A stretch of DNA of 64,000 nucleotides from Rhizobium albus. Lineage in GTDB: Bacteria > Pseudomonadota > Alphaproteobacteria > Rhizobiales > Rhizobiaceae. Both the position numbers and the translations under genes were made by a program. The stretch lies in NCBI GenBank assembly GCA_030160035.1, contig BSNO01000003.1, positions 1,178,001-1,242,000 on the forward strand, read 5' to 3'. The notes beneath the pieces were generated by a model. The model searched no databases and was not told the DNA's origin. It saw only the letters and a list, made by a program, of their open reading frames with translations. This document shows, in pieces, positions 9,623 to 17,932 of the stretch; positions within the stretch are counted from its first letter, which is position 1, and every line of letters begins with the position of its first letter.

Positions 9623-10591
9623 CTACCAGCCCGGCATCAGATGGCCATTGCGCTGGCGCGGGCGCATCTGCACGAAGCCCTGGTCGCTCTCCTCCATGGC
9701 AGCGAGTGGCATCGGCGTGATGTTGTCGAGGCTTGCCGAAATGTGCTGGCTGATCGCGTTCATCAGCGATGCCGGGACGCCGGGCCGGCGCATGATGCCG
9801 ATCTGTGCGGGCGCCAGCGGCGGGAAACCGTCCGCCGGCGAGAGGATACGCATGCCGGGCCGAAGCGCCGCTTCGGGCAAAAGCGATACGGCAAGACCTG
9901 CGAGCACCGCAGAGGCGACAACGGTCGAGGACCAGCTGGTGAACAGGATCTGATACTCGCGATTGACCGAATCGAGCGCCGAGCAGGCAAGCTGGCGCCA
10001 CTGGCAATTGCGCCGTCCGACGGCAAGCGGCAGCGGCGTCGTCTCATGCGCCGTGTGGTTGGCCGAAGACACCCAGTGAAGCGGTTCGGTACGCACCACC
10101 TCCGATTGGCGAACGCGCGGATTGTGCGTCACCAGCGCGATGTCGAGTTCGCCGCGCGCCATCTTCTCGCCGAGATCATTGGAGGATTCGCATACGATGT
10201 AGAGTTCGACATTCGGGTTTGACTTGGCGAAGCGCGCGATGATCTCCGGCAGGAAACGGTCGGCATAATCGTCCGGCGTGCCGATTCTGAGCAAACCTTC
10301 CAGGCGGTTCTCGTCGAAGGCGGCAAGCGTCTCCTCATTCAGGCGCAGCATGCGCCGCGCATAGATGATCAGCTTCTCGCCGTCTTCCGTCAGACGGTTC
10401 GTGCGCCCGTCCTTGACGAAGAGCGGCTTGCCGATCCGCTCCTCCAGCCTGCGCATCTGCATGGAAACGGCCGACTGCGTCTTGTGAACGCTGTCGGCCG
10501 CGCGGGTGAAGGAACCTGCATCGACGATGGCAGCGAAGGTCTTGAGCTGATCGATATCGAGGGGGGCCGGCATGGGCGTCGTCCGCATCAT
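9623..10591 (-). CDS. LysR-family transcriptional regulator, VtlR/LsrB-like
   Basis: This 322-aa regulator has an N-terminal winged helix (about 11-70, with AAIVDAGSFTRAADSVHKTQ) and a LysR substrate-binding domain (about 95-295). Cysteines fall at 134, 196 and 203. A second ATG seven codons in (MPAPLDIDQL) is an alternative start. It is divergent from a DUF1127 gene. In Brucella, Agrobacterium and Sinorhizobium, the LysR proteins VtlR/LsrB control DUF1127 proteins and small RNAs, and the domain sequence and context fit that group; this is inference rather than proof. It ends 45 nt from the xseA start. Confidence 0.85.
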   Translation of the reverse strand: MMRTTPMPAPLDIDQLKTFAAIVDAGSFTRAADSVHKTQSAVSMQMRRLEERIGKPLFVKDGRTNRLTEDGEKLIIYARRMLRLNEETLAAFDENRLEGLLRIGTPDDYADRFLPEIIARFAKSNPNVELYIVCESSNDLGEKMARGELDIALVTHNPRVRQSEVVRTEPLHWVSSANHTAHETTPLPLAVGRRNCQWRQLACSALDSVNREYQILFTSWSSTVVASAVLAGLAVSLLPEAALRPGMRILSPADGFPPLAPAQIGIMRRPGVPASLMNAISQHISASLDNITPMPLAAMEESDQGFVQMRPRQRNGHLMPGW

Positions 10592-10848
10592 AAAGATTGA
10601 TGCTTATCATTAGAAACATTCGCTGGAACGATCAATGCGATTCTGCGATCACTCTCAGCGTTCACACTCGTGATCACGGAAAGCCGCCACAACCGACGGG
10701 GTCCATTTCAAGAATGGCTCCGCGTCGGGCGGATTTTTGCGGCCTCGAGCAAGCGGACCGGGCACGTCAAGAGAGCACACGCTGCCCGAACGAAAACTGC
10801 TCTCCATCATCGGTCGCCGGCTGGAAACCGGCGCGAAGGAGCACTGCC
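10592..10848 (+). promoter_or_regulatory. Divergent promoter region and structured leader of the DUF1127 gene
   Basis: This 257-nt region holds two mutually exclusive hairpins. The first pairs CCGACG (10693-10698) with CGTCGG (10723-10728) and encloses CCATT/AATGG (10703-10717). The second pairs TCCGC (10719-10723) with GCGGA (10729-10733) and is followed at once by TTTTT (10734-10738), like an intrinsic terminator. The arms overlap, so only one can form. This fits attenuation of the DUF1127 mRNA or a short RNA ending at 10738. A third stem, CGCCGG/CCGGCG, lies near 10816-10834. Confidence 0.45.
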
Positions 10849-11136
10849 ATGAAGACGATCGAAACCCGCCCCGATCTCGATATCGCCCCCGCACGGATCA
10901 CTGCTTCGGTGGTTCTGAAAGCGATGGCATACCGTCTTCTTGCCGTGTTCCGCGCTCTGCGAAATCGCAAACAGGTCATGTATCTGGAGGACTTCACCGA
11001 GGAGCAACTGGCCGATATCGGCCTCACGCGCGGCGATCTCCTGAATTCGCTCGAGCGTCCCTGGTACGACGACCCGTCGCAGCATCTGTCGCGCTCTGCG
11101 TGGCAGCGGCGCACGCGCATTCGCTCGCGGGCGTGA
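10849..11136 (+). CDS. DUF1127 small basic protein
   Basis: This 95-aa protein carries the DUF1127 core at about 28-66 (YRLLAVFRALRNRK, then LADIGLTRGDLL). Such proteins are short, arginine-rich and common in alphaproteobacteria; several bind RNA or affect phosphate and stress physiology in Agrobacterium and Brucella. The start is fixed by AAGGAG 7 nt before the ATG. The C-terminal 20 residues are strongly basic (WQRRTRIRSRA). The gene is divergent from the VtlR/LsrB-like regulator, a likely controller. Confidence 0.85.
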   Translation: MKTIETRPDLDIAPARITASVVLKAMAYRLLAVFRALRNRKQVMYLEDFTEEQLADIGLTRGDLLNSLERPWYDDPSQHLSRSAWQRRTRIRSRA

Positions 11137-11203
11137 CGTTCGACGGACGGCCTGCCCCATCCGTCCAGCGCGGTGCTCTCGTTGCCCCGAGAACCGCGCA
11201 CAG

Positions 11204-11232
11204 CGCATGCCCCGCACCGAGCGGGGCATGCG
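11204..11232. terminator. Bidirectional hairpin between convergent genes
   Basis: A perfect 12-bp stem (CGCATGCCCCGC with its complement) encloses a 5-nt loop, ACCGA, in the 114-bp gap between the convergent DUF1127 and DUF937 genes. There is no long T-run on either side, so termination strength is uncertain, but the position fits a shared terminator. Confidence 0.6.
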
Positions 11233-11250
11233 TCGTCTTAGGCTTGACCA

Positions 11251-12057
11251 TCAGGTCTGGCGCTTCATGCCATCCAGATACTGGTCGAAGATCTGGTCCA
11301 TGGATTTGGCGTAGCCGGTCTGTACCTCGCGTCCCGCATCGAACATCTCGCCGAACAAACCGTCCAGCGTAGTCTTCTGGTCGCCAGGCGTCTGCTCAGG
11401 TGGCGGTTCGTCTGCTTCCGGCGGCGGCTCGGTGTCCGATGTCCAATACTGGCCGAACATCGTGTCCATCATGTCGTTGAAATTCCCGAACACCGGGTTG
11501 TCGAAGGGCGACGTCGATTGCGGCTTCGGTTCCGGCAGGTCGTCCCGCCCAGCCGCCTGGTAGCGGATCATCTGTTTCAGCATGTCGCCGAAGACGTCGG
11601 GGCCGGATGACATCTGGCTTTGCGCCCGCGCCATCTGCTCGTTCGCCTGGGTGTAGAGCCCGCCCATGACCATGGAGGCAAGCACGGGCAGCATCTGCTT
11701 GAAGATGTCCTGGCCGATGCCGGTCGCCGATGCCGCCTGTTCCGCAACCCGGCGGCTGAGATCCTTGGACCCGAAGATATGGCCGAGGATGCCGTTGCCT
11801 TCCTCCACGCCCTGCGGTGTGAACGCAGCCTGCACGTCCTCGAAATAGCGTCGGTGGTGACCATCGGCGAGCGCTGACAGAAAGGATGCCATCGGTGCGG
11901 AGCCGGCGGTATTACGCTTCAGTCCCGCCGAAAACGCGGGCGCGAGCGCCGCCATCGCCTGCGCGACCTGCGCTTCCGAAAGGCCGAATCGGCGGGCCAT
12001 CTCGGCGGTGGCATGGCCGTTGGCGGCCTGCTGCATCATGTCGTAGATCGGCATCAT
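11251..12057 (-). CDS. DUF937 domain-containing protein
   Basis: This 268-aa protein of the DUF937 family has an N-terminal helical domain with a helix-turn-helix-like stretch (ATAEMARRFGLSEAQVAQAMAALAPAF) and a second conserved part at about 75-140 (NGILGHIFGSKDLSRRVAEQAA). The C-terminal 100 residues are acidic and proline-rich. The open frame reaches a TTG at 12075, but GGGAGG overlaps that codon and lies about 10 nt before ATG 12057, which is chosen. Another ATG follows at 12054. No role is established for the family. It is soluble, with no signal peptide. Confidence 0.85.
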   Translation of the reverse strand: MMPIYDMMQQAANGHATAEMARRFGLSEAQVAQAMAALAPAFSAGLKRNTAGSAPMASFLSALADGHHRRYFEDVQAAFTPQGVEEGNGILGHIFGSKDLSRRVAEQAASATGIGQDIFKQMLPVLASMVMGGLYTQANEQMARAQSQMSSGPDVFGDMLKQMIRYQAAGRDDLPEPKPQSTSPFDNPVFGNFNDMMDTMFGQYWTSDTEPPPEADEPPPEQTPGDQKTTLDGLFGEMFDAGREVQTGYAKSMDQIFDQYLDGMKRQT

Positions 12058-12132
12058 CGGCGGTCGTCCTCCCAAACATCTGCTTGGCAGGAACTATAGG
12101 CCGAAAGCGCTCACGCCGAAACGGCCGAGGCG

Positions 12133-13506
12133 TCAGTAGGCGTACTCGTCGAAGACCGGCTCCACCGAGCCGTTCCACCGGCCCTTGTAGAGCGACAGCA
12201 TCTGCCCCGCCGCCGTCTCGCCACGCGCGACGATCTCTTCCAGCGGCGCAAGGAAATGGCTCTCGTCATTGCCTTCGTCGTTGAGGCGGGCGCGGGATTG
12301 AAGTCCCTTGCGGGCAATGTCGAGCAGGTCGCGGGAAAGCTGGTGCAGCGAACGTCCGTCGATCTCCGCATCGAGACCCTGGACCGGTACTGCGTCGCGC
12401 AGTGCACTGACCTGATCGAACGTCCAGCCTTTCGTCAGCTGTTCCGCCGCATCGAGTGCTTGGCCGTCATAGATTAGGCCGACCCAGAAAGCGGGCAGGG
12501 CGCAGATGTTGCGCCACGGACCGCCATCGGCGCCGCGCATCTCGATGAAGCGCTTCAGCCGCACATCCGGGAACAGCGTGGAGAGGTGGTTTGCCCAGTC
12601 GCCCATGGTGGGCAGGCCATCCGGCAACTCGTCCTTCAGCGCGCCGTCCATGAACTGCCTGAAGGTGACGTGGGTGCAGTCGTGATAGATGCCGTTGCGC
12701 GTCACGAAATACATCGGAACGTCGAGCGCCCAGTCGACATAGTGCTCGAAGCTGAAGCCCGGCTCGAAGATGAAGGGCAGGAGTCCCGCACGCTGATTGT
12801 CCGTATCCCGCCAGATGTCGCCCCGCCAGGAAAGGAAGCCGTTCGGCTTACCTTCCGTGAAGGGCGAGTTGGCGAAGAGCGCCGTCGCGATTGGCTGAAG
12901 CTTGGTCGAGACCTGCATCTTGCGGCGCATGTCGGTCTCGCTTGAAAAATCGAGGTTCACCTGGATTGTGCAGGTCCGGTACATCATGTCGAGACCCTGC
13001 TTGCCGACCTTGGGCATGTAGTTCGTCATGATGTCGTAGCGCGATTTCGGCATGCGCGGCGTCTCGGCCAGCGACCATTTCGGGCTGCCACCAAGGCCCA
13101 GGAAGCGGATGCCGAGCGGTTCAGCGATTTCGCGCAGCTGCGCCAGATGAGCGTTCGATTCCCGGCACGTCTGGTGGATGGTTTCGAGCGGCGCGCCGGA
13201 GAGTTCGAACTGGCCGCCAGGTTCGAGCGAGATCGCACCCTGGCCGGTCGGCTCGACGAGACCGATGATCTTGCCGGCGTCGATGATCGGCTCCCAGCCC
13301 AGCATCCGGGTCATGCCGTCGAGCAGCGCCTTGATGGAACGCTCGCCCTCATAGGGAACGGGCGTGTTGCCGTCGATGAAGAAGGGGAACTTCTCGTGCT
13401 CGGTGCCGATGCGGAAATCGGTTTCCGGCTTCGATCCGTCTGCGAGATGGGAAATGAGCTCGGCCTTGGAGGCGATCGGCGTCAGGTCGGTCGTGTCGCG
13501 TGCCAT
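12133..13506 (-). CDS. gshA: Glutamate--cysteine ligase (plant/alphaproteobacterial type)
   Basis: This enzyme catalyses the first step of glutathione synthesis, joining L-glutamate to L-cysteine with ATP. At 457 aa it has the GCS2-family pattern GTEHEKFPF near 38, EPGGQFELSGAP near 95, and YRTCTIQVNLDFSSE near 180, typical of the Rhizobiales/plant group rather than E. coli GshA. It stands as a single gene on the minus strand, with a 153-bp gap before it that should hold its promoter. Redox cysteines as in the plant enzyme were not assessed. Confidence 0.95.
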   Translation of the reverse strand: MARDTTDLTPIASKAELISHLADGSKPETDFRIGTEHEKFPFFIDGNTPVPYEGERSIKALLDGMTRMLGWEPIIDAGKIIGLVEPTGQGAISLEPGGQFELSGAPLETIHQTCRESNAHLAQLREIAEPLGIRFLGLGGSPKWSLAETPRMPKSRYDIMTNYMPKVGKQGLDMMYRTCTIQVNLDFSSETDMRRKMQVSTKLQPIATALFANSPFTEGKPNGFLSWRGDIWRDTDNQRAGLLPFIFEPGFSFEHYVDWALDVPMYFVTRNGIYHDCTHVTFRQFMDGALKDELPDGLPTMGDWANHLSTLFPDVRLKRFIEMRGADGGPWRNICALPAFWVGLIYDGQALDAAEQLTKGWTFDQVSALRDAVPVQGLDAEIDGRSLHQLSRDLLDIARKGLQSRARLNDEGNDESHFLAPLEEIVARGETAAGQMLSLYKGRWNGSVEPVFDEYAY

Positions 13507-13659
13507 GAAGCTCTCTGCGGGTGTTTATCTGGGCCGCCCCGATCTTGCCGAGCGGGATGCTCGCTGCTTGAACCAGAAGGCGCGCGGAGCGCAAGCAAAA
13601 ATCATTGAACCCGCTGTCAACGGAAGGAAAGAGGGCTAGGCCTTTCGTACCGTCCGAGC

Positions 13660-14397
13660 CTAGCGCCAATCGCCAATCGTCGCCTGCAGCACGGCAAGCG
13701 CCGCGACGGCTGCGGTGTCCGCCCGCAGGATCCGTGGCCCCAGCGGAATAGCGGTGACGAAGGGCAGCGCATGGAGCATGCGGCGCTCATCTTCCGAGAA
13801 CCCGCCTTCCGGCCCGACGAGCAGCGCCAGTTGCGTCTCGGCAATCGCGCTTAAAGCCGCGACGGGATTTTGCGTCTCGGCTCCTTCATCGCAGAAGACG
13901 ATCCGGCGCTCATGGTCCCAGCCGGTGAGCAGCGGCTCAAGCTTCAGCGGTTCGCGAACCTGCGGAATAGCGAGGATGCCGCACTGCTCGGCCGCTTCGC
14001 GCGCATTGGCCGCCAGACGCTCGACGTTGACGCGGTGAACCTGCGTGTGCTGCGTCAGCACCGGCTGCAGAATGCCGGCACCCATCTCGACCGCCTTCTG
14101 CACCATGTAGTCGAGCCGCCCCTGCTTCAGCGGCGCGAAAAGATAGTGCAAGTCGAGCGGGGCGGGCTGGGGACGCACCTGCTCGACGGGCACGATTTCG
14201 ACGCGCTTTTTTGCAGGCGAGGTCAGCCGGCAAAGCCATTCGCCGTCACGCCCGTTGAAGGCGAGCACTTCGGCGCCTTCGCCGAGGCGAAGCACGTTCA
14301 AGAGATAATTCGTCTGGTCCTTGTCGAGCGGCAGGGATTGCTGGTCGGCGAGGTCAGCTTCGACGAAGAGGCGTTGCAGTCTGAAATTGGCGCGCAT
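13660..14397 (-). CDS. rsmE: 16S rRNA m3U1498 methyltransferase RsmE
   Basis: This 245-aa SPOUT methyltransferase modifies U1498 of 16S rRNA using S-adenosylmethionine. A PUA-like N-terminal domain (about 1-70) precedes the knotted domain with [26 protein letters not shown] and [16 protein letters not shown], the cofactor-binding knot. The open frame goes to 14484; the ATG at 14397 begins the conserved N-terminus ([12 protein letters not shown]), but neither it nor ATG 14412 has a good ribosome site. It lies 31 nt downstream of the Ada-like gene, probably in one transcript. Confidence 0.93.
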   Translation of the reverse strand: MRANFRLQRLFVEADLADQQSLPLDKDQTNYLLNVLRLGEGAEVLAFNGRDGEWLCRLTSPAKKRVEIVPVEQVRPQPAPLDLHYLFAPLKQGRLDYMVQKAVEMGAGILQPVLTQHTQVHRVNVERLAANAREAAEQCGILAIPQVREPLKLEPLLTGWDHERRIVFCDEGAETQNPVAALSAIAETQLALLVGPEGGFSEDERRMLHALPFVTAIPLGPRILRADTAAVAALAVLQATIGDWR

Positions 14398-14428
14398 GCC
14401 AACGCCATGCATGAGGCGCGCTTGGAAC

Positions 14429-15055
14429 TCAAGTGGCGTCCGCGAGCCCGGAAGGATGGATCGCGGGCTTGTAGCCTGCCTCAAGTGCTCGAAGCGTGGA
14501 TGGTGGCGTCAGGATGGCACCGTCCCCGACGTCTGGAACTGGCAGGTCCCGATACCCATCGAACGACCACCCCAGAAGCTTGCCACCTTGAACCAGCCAA
14601 GGGTGTCCTGCGATTTCGACGAGGCTGCCGTCCGGCAATGAGGAAAGATCGCGCAAGTGCAAGCGGCGACGCACAGGATTGCCGAGCCGCTCGCTGTGGA
14701 GCACGGCGTCCATCCCGCCAGCCTTCGCCGACGCCAGGCCGTTGCCGATTGCAAAGCAGCGGACAAATGCTTCAGCGCGCGATCGCTGGCATTCGAAGCA
14801 GGGTCGGTGACCCGCCGCCAGTGCAGTCGCTTCGTCGAGGAAGAACAGCTCCGTATAGCTGTCACCCATCACGGTCCGCTGTCTCCCGCGAAAGGCGCAA
14901 AGGCAGATGATCCAGGCCTTGGATGCGAAGCGACGGTGCGTCAGCGTGCGCGTCAGGGGATCGTGGATACGGCCGCCGCGATTGCCCATGAACAGCCCCC
15001 GCGCGGGATGGGCATGGATCGCGCCGAACGGATCGACCCGATTTTGGAGCGGCAT
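14429..15055 (-). CDS. Hypothetical protein with an Ada-like zinc-site motif
   Basis: This 208-aa protein has no firm family assignment. The segment [23 protein letters not shown] (split as [15 protein letters not shown], 68-82, and HRPCFECQ, 83-90) strongly recalls the end of the Ada zinc-binding domain (FF-x-AAEAEAAGFRPCKRC). Cys86 and Cys89 would be two zinc ligands, and Cys51 and Cys53 could supply the others. The rest includes [10 protein letters not shown] near 23-32 and a tail with [15 protein letters not shown]. Its ATG is 1 nt after the phosphatase stop, and rsmE follows. The frame is open upstream to 15112, but that part overlaps the phosphatase. A role in nucleic-acid binding is only a guess. 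Confidence 0.75.
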   Translation of the reverse strand: MPLQNRVDPFGAIHAHPARGLFMGNRGGRIHDPLTRTLTHRRFASKAWIICLCAFRGRQRTVMGDSYTELFFLDEATALAAGHRPCFECQRSRAEAFVRCFAIGNGLASAKAGGMDAVLHSERLGNPVRRRLHLRDLSSLPDGSLVEIAGHPWLVQGGKLLGWSFDGYRDLPVPDVGDGAILTPPSTLRALEAGYKPAIHPSGLADAT

Positions 15056-15056
15056 G

Positions 15057-15812
15057 TCAGCCTCCCAGCTCACCCTTGGCGCGATGGACCGTGTAGATGC
15101 TTTTTGCGTCACCTTCGAGGATCAGCGCGGTCAGTTTCTCGCGCACATAGACGCCGGTGTCGATATTGATCCGGTTTGGCCGCAGGTCTGCTTCCTCCTG
15201 CGGCGTATGGCCATGGACGACGATTTTTGGATGCAGCCCCTCGTAAGAGAGAAACTCGCGGCGGATCCACATGAGTGTGTCGGGTGTCTGCGCTTCCAGC
15301 GGCACCATCGGCCTGATACCCGCGTGGCAGAAGAAGAAATCGCCGAAGGACACCGAATAGGGTCTCTGCTCGAGAAAGCGTCGGTGCATCGACGGCAGCG
15401 CGTTGATGAACTGATCGGCGCTGGCGAGAAAGACGTCATCGCCATCAGTGGCGAGCGTGACCCCGTAGGAGCGGGCCGTCTCCTCGCCGCCATTGGTGGC
15501 AAACATGCTGGCGGGGTCAGGCTCGCTTAGGAAGTCGAGCATCGCCTGGTCGTGGTTGCCGCGAAGCGCGATGATGCGGGCATCCTGTGCCATGCGACCG
15601 ATCAAAAAATCGAGTACGCCCTTCGAATCCGGCCCCCGGTCGACATAGTCGCCGACATGGACGATCCGCCAGTCTTTCGCAGGCCGAAACCGCAAATCCT
15701 CGTCGATGCGCCGGTGCATGGCACGAAGGAGATCCGCATAGCCGTGGACGTCGCCGATGGCGTAGATGCGAAGACCATCGGGCGCACAGGCTTCTGCGAG
15801 CTCGATCCCCAT
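15057..15812 (-). CDS. Metallophosphoesterase / serine-threonine protein phosphatase family protein
   Basis: This 251-aa enzyme has all PPP-family metal motifs: GDVHG (20-24), GDYVDRG (54-60), GNHD (85-88), a later FCHAG and VHGHT. It resembles bacterial PrpA/ApaH-like phosphatases; the substrate could be phosphoprotein or a dinucleoside polyphosphate and cannot be told from sequence. Its ATG follows the lutC stop by 2 nt (TGACGATG), so it is probably the last-but-one group in the lut transcript. The much longer open frame upstream overlaps lutC and is not coding. Confidence 0.9.
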   Translation of the reverse strand: MGIELAEACAPDGLRIYAIGDVHGYADLLRAMHRRIDEDLRFRPAKDWRIVHVGDYVDRGPDSKGVLDFLIGRMAQDARIIALRGNHDQAMLDFLSEPDPASMFATNGGEETARSYGVTLATDGDDVFLASADQFINALPSMHRRFLEQRPYSVSFGDFFFCHAGIRPMVPLEAQTPDTLMWIRREFLSYEGLHPKIVVHGHTPQEEADLRPNRINIDTGVYVREKLTALILEGDAKSIYTVHRAKGELGG

Positions 15813-15814
15813 CG

Positions 15815-16507
15815 TCAGCCGCCGGAATCGACCACGATGATGTGCAGCGCGCGCGGGCCATGGGCGCCGAGAAGCAGCGTCTGCTCGATGTCGGCCGATC
15901 GCGACGGTCCCGTCACGAAATTGACGACGCGACTCATCTTGCCCTTGCCGAACATCTGACGCACCCGCCGCCAAACCGCTTCCATGTCGCCTTCGATATC
16001 GGCGCCATCGATGACGACAAGATGATATTCGGGCAGGAAGTTGATCGTGGTCGGATTGTCGGCGCCGGCTGTGAGCACGACGGTTCCGGTTTCGGCCACG
16101 CCGGCGATTGCATGGCTGAGACCAGCCATGTCCAGGCCGTCGCTCGGCCCATCGACGACGCTCAAAGATGCGGCAGCCTGCCAATCCGCGCTCCGCAGAC
16201 GCGGATCGCTGCCGATGCGAATGGCCGCAGGGAGATTGCGTTCGCGCAGGTACCGTCCGACGCAATCGGGCAGGGCGGCATAGCTGGGCACCCTTTCCAC
16301 CGTCGCCTGCACGGCCTCTGCCTTTTCTATGAACAGCGCCTGCCGCGCGTCCTTCGGTAATTGCCCGCGTTGCGGAACGACGCCGAGCGGCGCATTGCCG
16401 AGACGCTCCGAGACCACCTTCCGGCGGTCCGCATCCGACGTCGTGCGGCCGTTGACGGCGCGTATCCGGTTGAGGATTCCGGCGCGTGCGGTTGCTTGAT
16501 CAGCCAT
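15815..16507 (-). CDS. lutC: Lactate utilization protein C (LUD domain)
   Basis: This 230-aa LUD-domain protein is the third subunit of the LutABC complex, which oxidises L-lactate to pyruvate without a flavin lactate dehydrogenase of the LldD type. Conserved features include GVAETGTVVLTAG and the C-terminal TGPSRSADIEQTLLLGAHGPR. The ATG at 16507 lies inside the end of lutB (8-nt overlap), so coupling is likely. Earlier ATG 16525 is less likely. It contains no Fe-S cysteine motif, as expected for LutC. Confidence 0.92.
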   Translation of the reverse strand: MADQATARAGILNRIRAVNGRTTSDADRRKVVSERLGNAPLGVVPQRGQLPKDARQALFIEKAEAVQATVERVPSYAALPDCVGRYLRERNLPAAIRIGSDPRLRSADWQAAASLSVVDGPSDGLDMAGLSHAIAGVAETGTVVLTAGADNPTTINFLPEYHLVVIDGADIEGDMEAVWRRVRQMFGKGKMSRVVNFVTGPSRSADIEQTLLLGAHGPRALHIIVVDSGG

Positions 16508-17930
16508 GGTGTTCAGCCTTTGCACGCGCTGCGTATTGCTGCTGGAACGTCTTGCCTTCCGGCGCCGGCAAGTCCCGATGGGTCGTCCAGCCTGAGGCGA
16601 GCGGCAGGCTCTTCAGCCGGTGGCGGTCGCCGCCGAGCTTCGCGATGATCGGCATCGCGATCGACACGGCAGCGCGATAGAGCGCCGGCCGCTTGGCGAA
16701 AAAGGCCCAGAACCCGAGGCCGAAGCGAGCGGGCTTCGGCGATAATTGCCGCTCGAACTCGTCCTCGCGCCAGTGCCGCATCATCTTCGGCAGGGGAATG
16801 CGCATCGGACAGACGGATTCGCAGCGCCCGCAGAAGGTGGAGGCATTCGGCAAATGGCCTGCCTTGTCGATGCCGTTGAGCGATGGGGTCAGCACCGCGC
16901 CCATCGGTCCCGGATAGACCGAGCCGTAAGCATGGCCGCCGACGGCGTGATAGACCGGACAATGGTTCATGCAGGCGCCGCAACGGATGCAGCGCAGCAT
17001 CTCCTGGTATTCGGTGCCGAGCATCGCCGTGCGGCCATTGTCGAGCAGCACGACGTGATATTCCTCCGGACCATCGGGGTCCTCTGCGCGCTTCGGGCCG
17101 GTGGAGAAGGTGGTGTAGACCGACATCTCCTGGCCGGTCGCCGAGCGTGCGAGCACCCGCAGGATCTGGCTCGTATCTTCGAGCGTTGGCACGATCTTCT
17201 CGATCGAGGCGACGACGACGTGGCAGCGCCCGAGCGTCTGCGTCATGTCGCCATTGCCCTCATTGGTCACGATGACCGAGGAGCCCGTTTCCGCGACGAG
17301 GAAATTTGCGCCGGTAATGCCGACGTCGGCCTGGAAATAGCGCTGGCGCAGCACCGCGCGTGCTTCGGCAAGCAGCGTCACCGGTTCGGTCAGGTCACGA
17401 TCGAGCTCCAAATGCGTGTGGACACGGCGGAAATCGGCTTCGACCTGATCTTTGTTCAGGTGAACCGCCGGCGCGATGATGTGGCTCGGATGCTCGCCGC
17501 GCAGCTGGATGATGTATTCGCCGAGATCGGTCTCGACGGGCTCGATGCCGTGTTCGCTCAGGTAGTCGTTGAGATGGATCTCTTCCGAGATCATCGACTT
17601 GCCCTTGGTCACGGTCTTCGCATTGCGCTTGCGGCAGATCTCGAGAATGATCCGGCGCGCATCCTCGGCATTTTCCGCCCAGTGCACGTGACCACCGGAT
17701 TCGGTCACCCGCTTCTCGTATTCCTCCAGATAGAGGTCGAGATGGGCGAGCGTGTGATCCTTGATCGCCTTGGCATTGTCGCGCAGCGCATCGAATTCGG
17801 GCAGGGCTTCGGCCGCCTTCGCCCGCTTTTCGATGAAGTTCTTCTCCACATTGCGCAGCGCCTTTTGCAGCTGCACGTCTGCCAGCGCCTTGACGGAGTT
17901 CTGTTTGAATTCGTGCGAGGTGAGTTGCAT
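16500..17930 (-). CDS. lutB: Lactate utilization iron-sulfur protein B
   Basis: This 476-aa subunit of the L-lactate oxidation complex combines a LUD domain (about 70-300) with a ferredoxin-type region carrying Cys314, 317, 320 and 324 (CIRCGACMNHC) and Cys367, 370 and 374 (CGRCESVC). A C-terminal DUF3390-like tail follows. Length and motifs match LutB/YkgF. It starts 2 nt downstream of lutA. Electrons from lactate are expected to pass through these clusters towards the quinone pool. Confidence 0.94.
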   Translation of the reverse strand: MQLTSHEFKQNSVKALADVQLQKALRNVEKNFIEKRAKAAEALPEFDALRDNAKAIKDHTLAHLDLYLEEYEKRVTESGGHVHWAENAEDARRIILEICRKRNAKTVTKGKSMISEEIHLNDYLSEHGIEPVETDLGEYIIQLRGEHPSHIIAPAVHLNKDQVEADFRRVHTHLELDRDLTEPVTLLAEARAVLRQRYFQADVGITGANFLVAETGSSVIVTNEGNGDMTQTLGRCHVVVASIEKIVPTLEDTSQILRVLARSATGQEMSVYTTFSTGPKRAEDPDGPEEYHVVLLDNGRTAMLGTEYQEMLRCIRCGACMNHCPVYHAVGGHAYGSVYPGPMGAVLTPSLNGIDKAGHLPNASTFCGRCESVCPMRIPLPKMMRHWREDEFERQLSPKPARFGLGFWAFFAKRPALYRAAVSIAMPIIAKLGGDRHRLKSLPLASGWTTHRDLPAPEGKTFQQQYAARAKAEHHG

Positions 17931-17932
17931 GG

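Noticed and set aside
12058-12075. TTG start six codons upstream for the DUF937 gene
   Set aside because: The GGGAGG ribosome site overlaps that codon, so the ATG at 12057 fits better.
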